A DNA stretch of 64,000 bases, taken from NCBI GenBank assembly GCA_963809715.1, contig CAWEKO010000009.1, positions 186,001-250,000 on the forward strand, in the 5' to 3' direction. Numbering within the stretch: the first letter of the stretch is position 1; the number at the start of each line of letters is the position of its first letter. Positions 43,922 through 52,941 of the stretch are shown here, one piece after another. The stretch is from Bog-473 sp963809715. Lineage in GTDB: Bacteria; Actinomycetota; Acidimicrobiia; Acidimicrobiales; RAAP-2. A program made the position numbers and the translations under genes. Below the pieces are notes generated by a model. It made no database searches. It was not told the DNA's origin and saw only the letters and a program-made list of their open reading frames with translations.

Positions 43922-44925
43922 CGCCCCTGGTCCATGGTGATCATGACCTTCCCACAGTCCTTGGACCCTTCAAGGAGATCGAGACCGCGTCCGAACTCTT
44001 CGAGCGGCAGGGTGTGGGTGACCAGGCTGGAGAGGTCGCGCCGATCAAGGAGCTCGATGGCGTCCTCGAAGCGAGGCGGGTACTCGAAGGACCCGCGGAT
44101 GGTGAACTGCTTCATGAGGACCTGGACATAGTTGGTCGGCACCGGCTGGTAATGCAGGGCGACCAGTGACATGCGGCCACCGGCGCGACCGTGTTCGAGG
44201 ATCTCGCCGATGACCCGGTCCGACCCCGACGCTTCGATGTAGACGTCGGTCGCCGGCGTCGGCCCGAACATGAAGGGCGTGGTGCCGTGCAGGCGCGCCA
44301 GTTCGGACCACACGTCGTCCTCGGCAGGATCGAGCAGGTGGGCGGCGCCGAACTCCCTCGCCAACTCCAACCGGCGCCGGCTCAGGTCGATGGCCACCAC
44401 ATCCGTGACACCGCGGTCGGCCAGGGCCGCGATGGCGAGGAGACCGATCGGCCCGCAGCCGAAGACGGCCACCGTGTCGCCCGCCTGGGCGTCGCTCTGG
44501 TGGACCGCCTGCAAGCTCACCGCCGTGGGCTCGGCCAGTGCGGCGACCGGCAACGGCATCCGGTCGGGCACCGGGAAGAGTCGTCGCCCCTTGGCCGTTT
44601 CGCGCACGAGGAGCAACGGGGTGAGACCGCCTTCGCCGGCACCGCTACCCAGTCGTCCAAGCTCCTCGTCGACCGGGTGGACGACGACCCGATCGCCGAC
44701 GGTGCTGCCGGTCACCTCGTCGCCGACCCACTCGACGACGCCGGCCAGCTCGTGACCGAGCGGCATGGGGCGGCCGGTGAGCCCACCCATGTGCACGAAG
44801 GACACGTCGGAGCCGCAGATCCCACAGGCGGCGACCCGGACGAGGGCGTCACGCGGGCCCGGGTCGGGTTCGGCGATCTCGTCGAGGCGGACGTCGTGGG
44901 GCCCGTGCACGCGGATCTGCTTCAT
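43918..44925 (-). CDS. Zinc-dependent medium-chain alcohol dehydrogenase
   Basis: 335 residues. Catalytic zinc region CGICGSDVSFVHMG, GHELAGVVEWVGDEV, ALAEPTAVSLQAV, and NAD-binding VAVFGCGPIGLLAIAAL followed by VVAIDLSRRRLELA. The structural-zinc four-cysteine loop is absent, as in the sorbitol/L-idonate dehydrogenase branch that lacks it. First gene of the minus-strand cassette. The substrate is not evident; the following SDR, sulfotransferase and sulfatase-like genes suggest a hydrophobic alcohol. Confidence 0.92.
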   Translation of the reverse strand: MKQIRVHGPHDVRLDEIAEPDPGPRDALVRVAACGICGSDVSFVHMGGLTGRPMPLGHELAGVVEWVGDEVTGSTVGDRVVVHPVDEELGRLGSGAGEGGLTPLLLVRETAKGRRLFPVPDRMPLPVAALAEPTAVSLQAVHQSDAQAGDTVAVFGCGPIGLLAIAALADRGVTDVVAIDLSRRRLELAREFGAAHLLDPAEDDVWSELARLHGTTPFMFGPTPATDVYIEASGSDRVIGEILEHGRAGGRMSLVALHYQPVPTNYVQVLMKQFTIRGSFEYPPRFEDAIELLDRRDLSSLVTHTLPLEEFGRGLDLLEGSKDCGKVMITMDQGR

Positions 44926-45325
44926 CGCGCTCCCCTGCCCGAGGCCGGCGGTGTCCTGTGCTCGTTCACGGGGCCGGATCCTCGCATGCGCCCGGCGGCC
45001 GCGCTCGACCGACGGGGCCCCGCCGAGAAGAGGTCACTCGGGTCGAGGCGGACGGCTTCCCTCACGGGGCGTGCGGCGTCTCGGGGGATCCGCACGCCCC
45101 GGAGGGCGAGTGCGGCGATCCGGCGGGAGATGAAGGGAGATCGGATCGCTGCCTTGTGCCGGCAGTCTGCACCGTCGAGGTCGGAGCCCGTCCGGCGCCA
45201 GCTGTGCATCTTCTTGGAAAGAGACGACTTCCTGACCTGGACTTTCGGGTTGAATCGCGCAAACCCAAGCGGGCTCACAGCTGGGGTTCGGCTCGTCGTG
45301 AAATCGCTGCTCTGAACTGGGTTCC
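44926..45325. other. Divergent intergenic region (dehydrogenase cassette / exporter operon)
   Basis: About 400 bases without a credible gene; open frames here lack family features. It contains an 11-base perfect inverted repeat (listed separately) and must hold promoters for both operons. Confidence 0.4.
45066..45100. repeat. Perfect 11-base inverted repeat
   Basis: GGGGCGTGCGG (45066-45076) and CCGCACGCCCC (45090-45100) flank a 13-base loop. No T tract follows on either strand, so an operator or structured leader is as likely as a terminator. Confidence 0.7.
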
Positions 45326-46679
45326 ATGGCCAAAACGGGTGCAATCGACGTAACGGCCGCCCCGGTCGACCTCACCGAGGAACTGCCGCTCGACGACGAG
45401 AACGTCCTGGCGGCCGAACAGACGTCGGTCTGGCGCCGCCGGCGCTGGCCCATCGTCGGCGGCGTCGTCGTCCTGGTCGCCGCCGCCGTCGGCCTGACGG
45501 TGTGGCTGACGTCGGGCTCGTCGACCCCGACCGGACTCTCGGTGACGACGGTGACGGTGCCGGTGACGACGGGGACGATCGAGCAGACGGTGACCAGCTC
45601 GGGGACGATCGAGCCGGCGAGCCAGGCCAACCTCAACTTCGCCGTGTCCGGCACGGTCACCGCCGTCAACGTCAAGACCGGTCAGACGGTCACCGCGGGG
45701 CAGGCGCTGGCCACGGTGGCCACGACCGCCCTGTCCGAGGACGTGAACGCCGCCCAGGCCCAGGTGACGGCGGCCGAGGACCGGCTGGCCAGCGACGAGG
45801 CGTCGGGGGCGGCGGCCAGCCAGCTCGACAGCGACGAGGCGTCCGTGACCTCGGCCGAGGCCTCGCTTTCGACGGCGCAGACCAACCTCGACGACGCCTC
45901 GCTGACGTCGACCATCTCGGGCACGGTGGCGTCGGTGAGCCTGACCGTGGGCCAGCAGGTGACGGGGACGGGATCGGGATCGGGCAGTGGCAACGGCAGC
46001 GGCAGCGGCAGCGGCGCGGACAGCGCGTCCAGTAGCTCGTCGAACTCGAGCGGGCAGATCGTGGTGATCGGCACGGACTCCTACATCGTGAACACGACGG
46101 TCGACGACACCCAGATCGGTCAGATCACCACGGGCGACCAGGTCGACATTACGCCGACCGGTTCGACCACGCCCGTCTTCGGCACGGTGGGTTCCATCAG
46201 TCTCATCGGCAGCCAGAGCTCGAACGTCACCACCTTTCCCGTCGTCGTCGACGTCACGGGCAATCCGACTGGTCTGTTTGCCGGATCGAGTGCGGACGTC
46301 AGCATCATCGTCAAGCAGCTGAACGACGTGACGGAGGTTCCGACGGGTGCCATCTCCTACGGGACGAACGGCCAGGCCACCGTCACGCAGGTGACGAGTG
46401 GCGGCGCCCACGTCGTCAGGGACGTGACGGTCGGCGCGGCACAGAGCGGTGAGACCCAGATCACCGGTGGTGTGACCGCGGGCGACAAGGTGCTGGAACG
46501 AGAGGTCACCTTCAAGGCCCCCGGCGGCGGGACGGGCAGCATCTTCGGCGGTGCCGGTGGCCCCGGGGCCCGGACGGGGCGGCGGTTTCGGACGCTTCGG
46601 CGGTGGCGGCGGCGGCTTTGGAGGAGGCGGCTTCGGCGGCGCTTCGCCCAGCAGCAACAGTGGCGGAGGTCCCGGGTGA
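45326..46679 (+). CDS. HlyD/MacA-like periplasmic-adaptor protein, one indel before its Gly-rich tail
   Basis: About 450 residues. Cytoplasmic acidic arm, one helix (WPIVGGVVVLVAAAVGLTVW, about 40-59), then biotinyl-lipoyl-like strands (SGTIEPASQANLNFAVSGTVTAV, VKTGQTVTAGQALATV), a coiled-coil hairpin rich in Ala/Ser/Asp (about 140-190), the return strand SLTVGQQVTG, a Gly/Ser insert and beta-barrel parts. As sequenced the frame runs on into the ATPase gene, which is impossible topologically. An extra base near CCCC 46561-46564 explains this: the other frame gives GGGFGRFGGGGGGFGGGGF, a Gly/Phe tail, and stops at 46679, overlapping the ATPase start. Confidence 0.85.
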
Positions 46680-47392
46680 CCGTCACTCCCCCGGTACCGG
46701 TGATCGATCTGGAGCGGGTGACCAAGGTCTACCGGACGGGCTCCATCTCGGTCGCTGCGTTGCGGGGCGTCAGCCTCTCCATCCTCGGGGGCGAGTACGT
46801 CGCCGTCATCGGCCCGTCGGGCTCGGGCAAGTCCACCCTCATGCACATCCTCGGGTGTCTCGACATCCCCACGTCGGGTCGCTACCACCTGGCCGGCGAG
46901 GACGTCAGCCATATGAGCGAGACGGCCCTGGCCGAGGTGCGCAACCGCAGCATCGGCTTCGTCTTCCAGCAGTTCAACCTGCTGGCCTCCATGACAGCCT
47001 GGCAGAACGTCGAGCTCCCCCTCGTCTACGCGGGGGTGCCCCGTGGTGAACGCAAGGAGCGGGCCCTGGCGGCCCTCGGCCGGGTCGGCCTGACGGGGCG
47101 GGTGAACCACCGGCCGGGCGAGTTGTCCGGCGGCCAGCAACAACGGGTGGCCGTGGCCCGGGCACTGGTGACCGAGCCCGACCTCATTCTGGCCGACGAG
47201 CCCACGGGGAACCTGGACTCGAAGTCGGCGGCGGACGTCATGCGCCTCATGGGCGAGCTGCACGATGCCGGGCGCACCCTCGTCCTGATCACCCACGACG
47301 CCGAGGTGGCCTCGGCCGCGGGTCGGGTGGTCGGGATCCGTGACGGATTGCTGACCGAGAACGACCAGCGGTATCTCGAGAGCGTGCGATGA
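46676..47392 (+). CDS. ABC exporter ATP-binding protein (MacB/LolD type)
   Basis: 238 residues from GTG 46676, which has GGAGG about 6 bases upstream. Walker A GPSGSGKSTLMHILGCLD, Q-loop FVFQQFNLLASMTAWQNVELPL, signature LSGGQQQRVAVARAL, Walker B LILADEPTGNLD, and the His switch ITHDAEVAS. The set LGCLDxPTSG and NVELPLVYAGVPRGER is typical of MacB-class mechanotransmission exporters. It pairs with the next permease gene, starting inside the adaptor stop and ending inside the permease start. Confidence 0.93.
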   Translation: MTVTPPVPVIDLERVTKVYRTGSISVAALRGVSLSILGGEYVAVIGPSGSGKSTLMHILGCLDIPTSGRYHLAGEDVSHMSETALAEVRNRSIGFVFQQFNLLASMTAWQNVELPLVYAGVPRGERKERALAALGRVGLTGRVNHRPGELSGGQQQRVAVARALVTEPDLILADEPTGNLDSKSAADVMRLMGELHDAGRTLVLITHDAEVASAAGRVVGIRDGLLTENDQRYLESVR

Positions 47393-48633
47393 GTTGGCTC
47401 GAGACCTTCCGCACCGGGGTCAACGGGGTGCGCAGCCACCGCCTGCGCTCGTTCCTGACGGTGCTCGGCATCCTGATCGGTATCGCCGGCGTGATCATCG
47501 CGGTCGGGTTGGGTGAAGGTGCATCCGGACAGGTGACCTCGGAGATCAACGCACTGGGGTCCAACGTCCTCACCGTCACTCCGGGCGCCAGTACGTCGAG
47601 TACCGGCGTCCGTGAGGCCCTGGGCTCGGCGTCGACCCTGACCATGGGCGACGTCTCGGCGCTGTCCTCCCCCGTCGACGCACCCGACATCAAGGCGGTG
47701 GCCGGCATCACCTCGTCGAGCGAGGTGCTGACGGCGGGCAGCGAGACCGCGACGACCACGGTGCAGGGGACCACGCCGTCCTGGCTGACCGTACGGGGTC
47801 GCACGGTGGCCCAGGGACGCTTCCTCGACAACGAGGACGTGAAGGACCACACCGCCGTCGCCGTCCTGGGTGCGACGACCGCCTCGGAGCTGTTCAGCCG
47901 GGAGGACCCGGTTGGCCAGACGGTCGACGTGAACGGCGTACCGGTGACGGTGGTCGGCGTGTTGACCTCGACGGGTGCCTCGAGCTCCTCGACGAGCACC
48001 TCGGACCCCGACGACACCTTGATCATCCCGATCACCACGGGCGCCGAGCGCATCTTCGGCGGCACGTCGCGCAACTCGGTCAGCTCCATCGCCGTCCAGG
48101 CCCGCTCGTCGGCCGACCTGACCGGCGCCTACCAGGAGGCCGACCACCTGCTGCTCGAGCTCCACGGGACCACCAACCCGACCGACGCCGACTTCACCAT
48201 CACCTCGCAGGCGTCGCTGATCGCTGCCAACACCTCGGTGGACCACACCCTCACGATCCTCCTCGGGGGCATCGCCGCCATCTCACTGATCGTCGGCGGG
48301 ATCGGGGTGATGAACATCATGTTGGTCTCGGTGACCGAGCGGATCCGCGAGATCGGGTTGCGCAAGGCCCTCGGCGCCACGCCGCGGGTCATCCGCCGCC
48401 AGTTCCTGGTCGAGGCCTCCGTTCTCGGGTTCGTCGGCGGGATGCTGGGCGTCCTGGCCGGTCTCCTCGGTGTCCTCTACCTGCCCGGCCTCATCGGGGA
48501 CCCGATATCGACCAGCCCGACGGCGGCCGTGGGCGCGCTGGCCATCGCCCTGGCCATCGGTGTCCTTTTCGGCGTCTACCCGGCGAGCCGGGCCGCCGCC
48601 ATGGCCCCGATCGACGCCCTGCGCAACGAATAG
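47389..48633 (+). CDS. MacB-type ABC permease
   Basis: 414 residues. One helix near the N-terminus (LRSFLTVLGILIGIAGVIIAVGLGEG), a large extracytoplasmic domain of about 230 residues with FLDNEDVKDHTAVAVLGATTASELF, and three C-terminal helices with ISLIVGGIGVMNIMLVSVTERIREIGLRKALGA, the FtsX-domain signature. MacB-class pumps do not carry substrates across the membrane but drive partner proteins. Overlaps the ATPase gene as ATGA. Ends 54 bases before a secreted-protein gene. Confidence 0.93.
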   Translation: MSWLETFRTGVNGVRSHRLRSFLTVLGILIGIAGVIIAVGLGEGASGQVTSEINALGSNVLTVTPGASTSSTGVREALGSASTLTMGDVSALSSPVDAPDIKAVAGITSSSEVLTAGSETATTTVQGTTPSWLTVRGRTVAQGRFLDNEDVKDHTAVAVLGATTASELFSREDPVGQTVDVNGVPVTVVGVLTSTGASSSSTSTSDPDDTLIIPITTGAERIFGGTSRNSVSSIAVQARSSADLTGAYQEADHLLLELHGTTNPTDADFTITSQASLIAANTSVDHTLTILLGGIAAISLIVGGIGVMNIMLVSVTERIREIGLRKALGATPRVIRRQFLVEASVLGFVGGMLGVLAGLLGVLYLPGLIGDPISTSPTAAVGALAIALAIGVLFGVYPASRAAAMAPIDALRNE

Positions 48634-48687
48634 ACGGCCATGGAGCACGAGCACGAGATCACGAACATGGAAAGAGGAAGCACGAAC

Positions 48688-49677
48688 ATGCAGTCAACAG
48701 TCAATCCCGGCCAGGGGCGCCGACGCTGGGCCCGCATCGTCGGCACCGGCACCACCGCCCTGGTGGCCGCAGCGGCCCTCAGCTCGACGGCGGGTGCCGC
48801 CACCACCACGCCGCGACCCAACGGAGGGTTCGGAGGAGCAAGCGGCAGCGTGGCGGCGCTGAACGCCTCGAGCTCGAGCATGGAGGTGCAGAACACCAAT
48901 TCCGGCCAGACCACGGTGAGCTGGACGTCGACGACGAAGTTCTCCAAGACGGTCAGCCAAGCCATCAGCGCGTTGGCCGGCGAATGCGTCACTGTCACCG
49001 GCACGCAGTCGAAGAAGTCCAAGACAACCATCGCAGCCCGCTCCATCACCGTCTCGAGCGCCACCTCGAGCGGATCGTGTGCCGGTTTCCTGACCCGGCA
49101 CGGCTCGGGAGCCGATGGGGCGGCGGCCGGCGGGACGCCGGGCGGCTTCCAGTTCCGAGGAGGCGACGGCCGGCCGGGCTTCGGCGGGTCGAACGCCGAG
49201 GGTGGGGGCTCGTTCTCGCGGGGAGGCACAGGGAACGGTCCGCCCAACTTCGGCAAGGCGCTCGCCTCGATCGCCATCGCGTCCGGCAAGGTGAAGTCGG
49301 TCAAAGGATCGACACTCACCGTCTCCGGCTTCAGCCTGAGCCCGGGCCAGTTCACCAGGGGTACGCCCACGTCCGGTTCGAAGGCGAAGACGCCGACCCC
49401 GCCCAAGACGCAGACCCTCACCATCACGACCTCGAAGTCGACGACGGTGAGCGCGACGCAGAGCGCCGCAGCGACGGACCTGGCGGTGGGTGACTGCGTC
49501 AGTGCGTTCGGTCCGGCCGCCAGCAACGGCGCCATCACCGCCACGACGGTCCGGATCACCTCGACCGGGGGCGCCAGCTGCAGCGCGGGCTTTGGCCGCT
49601 TCGGTGGTGGTCCGGGCGGTGGGTTCTTCGGTGGAGCCGGCAACAACGGCAGCAGTGGTGGCGGTGGCGGTGCCTAA
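48688..49677 (+). CDS. Secreted DUF5666-like protein with Gly/Phe-rich tail
   Basis: 329 residues from ATG 48688, which has GAGGAAG 7 bases upstream; ATG 48667 and ATG 48640 are in frame. Signal peptide about 1-40 (IVGTGTTALVAAAALSSTAGAA). Two similar beta domains: SGSVAALNASSSSMEVQNTN...CVTVTGTQ and SGKVKSVKGSTLTVSGFSLS...GDCVSAFGP, resembling DUF5666 OB-like repeats. Between them is a Gly-rich linker. The end, GFGRFGGGPGGGFFGGAG and further Gly/Ser, closely resembles tails of the flanking adaptors. Function unknown; placed within an exporter operon. Confidence 0.8.
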   Translation: MQSTVNPGQGRRRWARIVGTGTTALVAAAALSSTAGAATTTPRPNGGFGGASGSVAALNASSSSMEVQNTNSGQTTVSWTSTTKFSKTVSQAISALAGECVTVTGTQSKKSKTTIAARSITVSSATSSGSCAGFLTRHGSGADGAAAGGTPGGFQFRGGDGRPGFGGSNAEGGGSFSRGGTGNGPPNFGKALASIAIASGKVKSVKGSTLTVSGFSLSPGQFTRGTPTSGSKAKTPTPPKTQTLTITTSKSTTVSATQSAAATDLAVGDCVSAFGPAASNGAITATTVRITSTGGASCSAGFGRFGGGPGGGFFGGAGNNGSSGGGGGA

Positions 49678-51409
49678 GTCGTCCGCCGGCTGGGGCCGCA
49701 CCGGGCACCGGCGGGCCGTCCTGATCAGCGCCGTCGTCCTCGTCGTCGTCCTGGGTGGTGGGGTGGCCGCCTGGGCCGAGGTGGGGAACGGCAGTGCCGG
49801 CTACCGCCAGGGCACGGTCACCCGGGCCGACATCGCGACCTCCATGACCGTCGTGGGCAACGTCGATCCGGTCAGCGATGCCGCGGCCTCGTTCCAGGTC
49901 GCCGGCCAGGTCGCCACGATGACCGTCACGCCCGGCCAACAGGTGTCAGCCGGTCAGACCTTGGGCACGCTGGAGACCACCGCGCTGAGTGAGGCGGTGT
50001 CGTCGGCCGAGTCCACGGTGGCCGCCGACCAGGCCAAGCTCGTCGAAGACGAGGTGAACGAGTCGGCGGCGTCCGCCTCGTCCTCGTCGCCGTCGTCGTC
50101 CGCGAAGACGCCGAGCTCCACCTCGTCGACGACCACGACGACGGCCCCCACCCATGCGGGCAGCGGCCAGAACGCCACGGTGACGCAGGACCAGGCCACC
50201 CTGACCCAGGACGAGTCCACGTTGGTGACGGACCAGGACAAGGAAGCGGCGGATCTGGTGCAGGCGCAGAACGAGTGCACCAGTGCCAACACCAGCACCC
50301 CAGCCGGCCAGGCCACCTGCGAGGCGGCCCTCCAGACGGTCTCGTCAGACGAGCAGCAGGTCTCCAAGGACCAGACGACGGTGTCCAAGGACGAGACGGC
50401 GCTGGGGCAGGCCCTCGCCGCCGAGTCCGGGAGCACGTCTGGTGCGGGCGGTACGACACCCACGGGCAACTCCGGCCCCGGCACCGGCACCGGCTCCGGC
50501 ACCGACTCCGGGTCCGGATCGGTTTCGTCCACCCACTCCGGGCCCGCCCTGACGGCGGACATCAGCGCGGCGGCCACCGGAAACAGCGGTGCCGGCGGCG
50601 GAGGCAGCGGGAACTCGACGACGCCGTCGGGATCGTCCGCCAACACGGACACCCCCGAGCAGATCGCGTCCGATCAGGCCGACATCGACAGCGCCGAGGC
50701 CGACCTCACCAACGCACAGCAGTCGCTGAAGGAGGCCACCTTGACCAGTCCCATCAGCGGGACGGTGGTCTCGGTCGGCATCAACGCCGGCGACACGGTC
50801 AGCGCCGGCTCGAGCACCGAGATCATCACGATCATCGGCACCAAGTCCTATGAGGTCCAGGCCACGCTCGACAGCTCGCAAGTGCCCTCGGTCAAGGTCG
50901 GCCAGTCGTCGTCGGTCGACGTGGACGGGGTCGACGGCGCCGTCGAAGGCACGGTCTCCCAGGTCGGGCCGGTGCAATCCGGCGACAGCGGTTACACCTA
51001 TCCCGTCGTCGTGGCCCTGCCCTCGTCGACCAACGGGCTCTTCACGGGCTCGACGGCCAACGTGGACATCTCGACCGGTTCGGTCTCCCATGTCGTCGCC
51101 GTGCCCACCTCGGCCGTCGAGACGCTGGGCACCCGCTCGTACGTGCTCGAACTCGACAAGGGCGTGCTCACCCGCAAGGACATCAAGATCGGGATGGTCG
51201 GCGCGACCTACACCCAGGTCCTCTCCGGCCTCAGCCCTGGACAGAGCGTCGTCCTGGCCGACTACGCCCAAGCCGTCCCGTCCTCCAACACCAACACCAA
51301 CGTCCTGGGCGGCGGCGGCGGGGGTGGTGGTGGCTTCTTCTTCGGCGGCGGAGGGGCGTTCCGGTCTCAAAGCGTCGGAACGCCGGGCGGCGGCAAGTTC
51401 GGGGGCTGA
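49670..51409 (+). CDS. Second HlyD/MacA-like adaptor with long linker and Gly/Phe-rich tail
   Basis: 579 residues. One helix (AVLISAVVLVVVLGGGVAAW, about 14-33), then SMTVVGNVDPVSDAAASFQVAGQVATM and TVTPGQQVSAGQTLGTLE, the lipoyl-like half. A long Ser/Thr/Asp helical region (about 110-360) contains repeated Asp-Gln-Ala/Thr heptads and a Gly/Ser/Thr segment. The fold resumes at LTSPISGTVVSVGINAGDTVSAG and ends in LGGGGGGGGGFFFGGGGAF. GTG 49670 overlaps the upstream gene by 8 bases; GTG codons at 49655-49664 are also possible. Two adaptors around one MacB pump suggest two assemblies or a heteromeric ring. Confidence 0.85.
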   Translation: MPKSSAGWGRTGHRRAVLISAVVLVVVLGGGVAAWAEVGNGSAGYRQGTVTRADIATSMTVVGNVDPVSDAAASFQVAGQVATMTVTPGQQVSAGQTLGTLETTALSEAVSSAESTVAADQAKLVEDEVNESAASASSSSPSSSAKTPSSTSSTTTTTAPTHAGSGQNATVTQDQATLTQDESTLVTDQDKEAADLVQAQNECTSANTSTPAGQATCEAALQTVSSDEQQVSKDQTTVSKDETALGQALAAESGSTSGAGGTTPTGNSGPGTGTGSGTDSGSGSVSSTHSGPALTADISAAATGNSGAGGGGSGNSTTPSGSSANTDTPEQIASDQADIDSAEADLTNAQQSLKEATLTSPISGTVVSVGINAGDTVSAGSSTEIITIIGTKSYEVQATLDSSQVPSVKVGQSSSVDVDGVDGAVEGTVSQVGPVQSGDSGYTYPVVVALPSSTNGLFTGSTANVDISTGSVSHVVAVPTSAVETLGTRSYVLELDKGVLTRKDIKIGMVGATYTQVLSGLSPGQSVVLADYAQAVPSSNTNTNVLGGGGGGGGGFFFGGGGAFRSQSVGTPGGGKFGG

Positions 51410-51442
51410 CCCCGGCCAACGGCGATTGTCAGCCCCTAACGC

Positions 51443-51448
51443 TACGGT
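51443..51448 (+). promoter_or_regulatory. -10 box (TACGGT) of the VOC gene
   Basis: TACGGT ends 7 bases before GTG 51456 with no Shine-Dalgarno sequence, marking a new leaderless transcript after the exporter operon. Confidence 0.45.
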
Positions 51449-51455
51449 GTCCGTC

Positions 51456-51890
51456 GTGGCACCGCTCCGGCTCGATCAGATCAACCTGGTCGTCACCAAC
51501 GTCAACGCCGCCCGGGCCTTCTACGCCCGTCTCGGGCTGGCGTTCGAAGACGGGGGCGATCCCGTCTGGGCCGCGCATCACGTCTCGGCCGTTCGAACCG
51601 ACGACGTCCCGCTCGACGTCGACCTCGACAGCACGGCGTTCGCGCAGCAGTGGAACGCGGGGTGGGCCGGCGGTCCCGGCGTGGTCCTCGGGTTCAAGGT
51701 CCACCGGCGCGACGAGGTCGACTCCCTCGTCGAGGAACTGGCCGCCGACGGCGTGCCTGTCCAGCAGCCGCCCTATGACGCGTTCTGGGGAGCCCGCTAC
51801 GCCGTGGTCAGCGATCCCGACGGCAACGGTGTGGGCATCATGAGCCCGATCGACCCCGACCGTCGCTCGCCGGCGCCCGACCCGCAATGA
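51456..51890 (+). CDS. VOC-family (glyoxalase-like) protein
   Basis: 144 residues. LRLDQINLVVTNVNAARAFYARLGLAF, then a middle with VPLDVDLDSTAFAQQWN, and VLGFKVHRRDEVDSLVEELAADGVPV ending AVVSDPDGNGVGIMSPID. This is the bleomycin-resistance/dioxygenase-like branch; metal ligands are not complete, so a binding role is possible. GTG 51456 is chosen from the family N-terminus and the TACGGT box. Overlaps ppa as ATGA. Confidence 0.85.
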   Translation: MAPLRLDQINLVVTNVNAARAFYARLGLAFEDGGDPVWAAHHVSAVRTDDVPLDVDLDSTAFAQQWNAGWAGGPGVVLGFKVHRRDEVDSLVEELAADGVPVQQPPYDAFWGARYAVVSDPDGNGVGIMSPIDPDRRSPAPDPQ

Positions 51891-52381
51891 GCGGCCAGGC
51901 GATCGACGTCGTCATCGAGATCCCGACCGGGAGCCGCAACAAGTACGAGTACGACCACGAGAAGCATGTCATCCGGTTGGACCGCCGCCTCTTCACCGCC
52001 ACCACCTATCCGGCGGACTACGGCTTCGTCCCCGAGACCCTGGCCGGCGACGGTGACCCGCTCGACGTGCTCGTCCTGGTCACCGATCCCACCTTCCCGG
52101 GCTGCCTCGTGCGGGTGCGTATCCTCGGCGTCTTCTTCATGCGTGACGAGGCCGGGGTCGACGCCAAACTGATCAGTGTGCTCGAGCACGACCCTCAGTG
52201 GGACCAGGCGACCGACATCGAGGACGTGCCCGAGCACCTGCGCAACGAGATCTCGCATTTCTTCAGCATCTACAAGGACCTCGAACCGGGGAAGTCGGTC
52301 TCGGTCGAGGGATTCAACGACCGATCGGCCGCGCTCCGAGAGCTCGAGGCGTGCCGGGCGGCTTATCAGGCCGCACAATGA
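51887..52381 (+). CDS. ppa: Inorganic pyrophosphatase, family I
   Basis: 164 residues, the usual bacterial size. Hydrolyses pyrophosphate released by biosynthesis; magnesium-dependent, cytoplasmic. Seen: VVIEIPTGSRNKYEYD, LDRRLFTATTYPADYGFVPETLAGDGDPLDVLVLV with the signature D-G-D-P-L-D-V, GVFFMRDEAGVDAKLISV and HFFSIYKDLEPGKSV. ATG 51887 overlaps the VOC stop. It is essential in most bacteria. Confidence 0.97.
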   Translation: MSGQAIDVVIEIPTGSRNKYEYDHEKHVIRLDRRLFTATTYPADYGFVPETLAGDGDPLDVLVLVTDPTFPGCLVRVRILGVFFMRDEAGVDAKLISVLEHDPQWDQATDIEDVPEHLRNEISHFFSIYKDLEPGKSVSVEGFNDRSAALRELEACRAAYQAAQ

Positions 52382-52402
52382 ACACACCATGAAGGGGGAA
52401 CT

Positions 52403-52894
52403 GTGCCGTATCCACGCGACGAGGTGAAGGCGACCGTCGACCGCTACCACGAACTGCGCACGCGTATCGACGAGGGGCTGGAGGAAGACGCGTTCGGATC
52501 TTTGTCCGACTTCTACACGGAGGACGCCGTCTATATCGACGGTGCTTGGGGCCGGATCGAGGGCAAGGTGGCCATTGCCCACTGGCTGGTCGACTCGATG
52601 GTCGGTATGGGCGACTGGAAGTTCCCGGTCGAGTTCACCGCGATCGAGGGTGACGACGTCGTGGTCAAGTGGACGCAGATCATGCCCCGCCTCAAGCCCG
52701 ACGGGACCCCGTACCGCCAGTCCGGGTACTCGCGGCTGATCTACGCCGGGGACGGGAAGTTCTCCTACGAGGAGGACACGTACAACATGGCGCACGTGCT
52801 CGAGGACATCGAGGCGAGCGGGTGGCAGCCGACGGAGCCGATGAACTTCCCGCCGGCCCATCCGGACCGGAACTTCGACATCCCCGGGGGCTGA
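52403..52894 (+). CDS. NTF2-like (SnoaL-type) protein
   Basis: 163 residues, cone-shaped alpha-beta fold pattern: a helix AFGSLSDFYTEDAVYIDGAWGRIEG, helix VAIAHWLVDSMVGM, and strands FPVEFTAIEGDDVVVKWTQIMPRL, YRQSGYSRLIYAGDGKFSYEEDTYNMAHVLEDIE. Such proteins are small isomerases, dehydratases or ligand binders; function unknown. GTG start with a strong AAGGGGG site 4-6 bases upstream. It follows ppa by 21 bases and converges with the protease gene. Confidence 0.85.
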   Translation: MPYPRDEVKATVDRYHELRTRIDEGLEEDAFGSLSDFYTEDAVYIDGAWGRIEGKVAIAHWLVDSMVGMGDWKFPVEFTAIEGDDVVVKWTQIMPRLKPDGTPYRQSGYSRLIYAGDGKFSYEEDTYNMAHVLEDIEASGWQPTEPMNFPPAHPDRNFDIPGG

Positions 52895-52941
52895 TCGCCC
52901 TCGGTCAGACGTTCAGATCGGGGCTGTCCGATGCCCGGACG

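Noticed and set aside
44922..45344. 140-residue minus-strand open frame in the divergent region
   Set aside because: Plausible composition in places but no motif, and it would cover both promoters.
45326..47392. Single 688-residue adaptor-ATPase fusion
   Set aside because: It would put a cytoplasmic ATPase directly after an extracytoplasmic domain with no membrane segment. The other frame gives a Gly/Phe tail and a stop overlapping a GTG start with a good ribosome-binding site.
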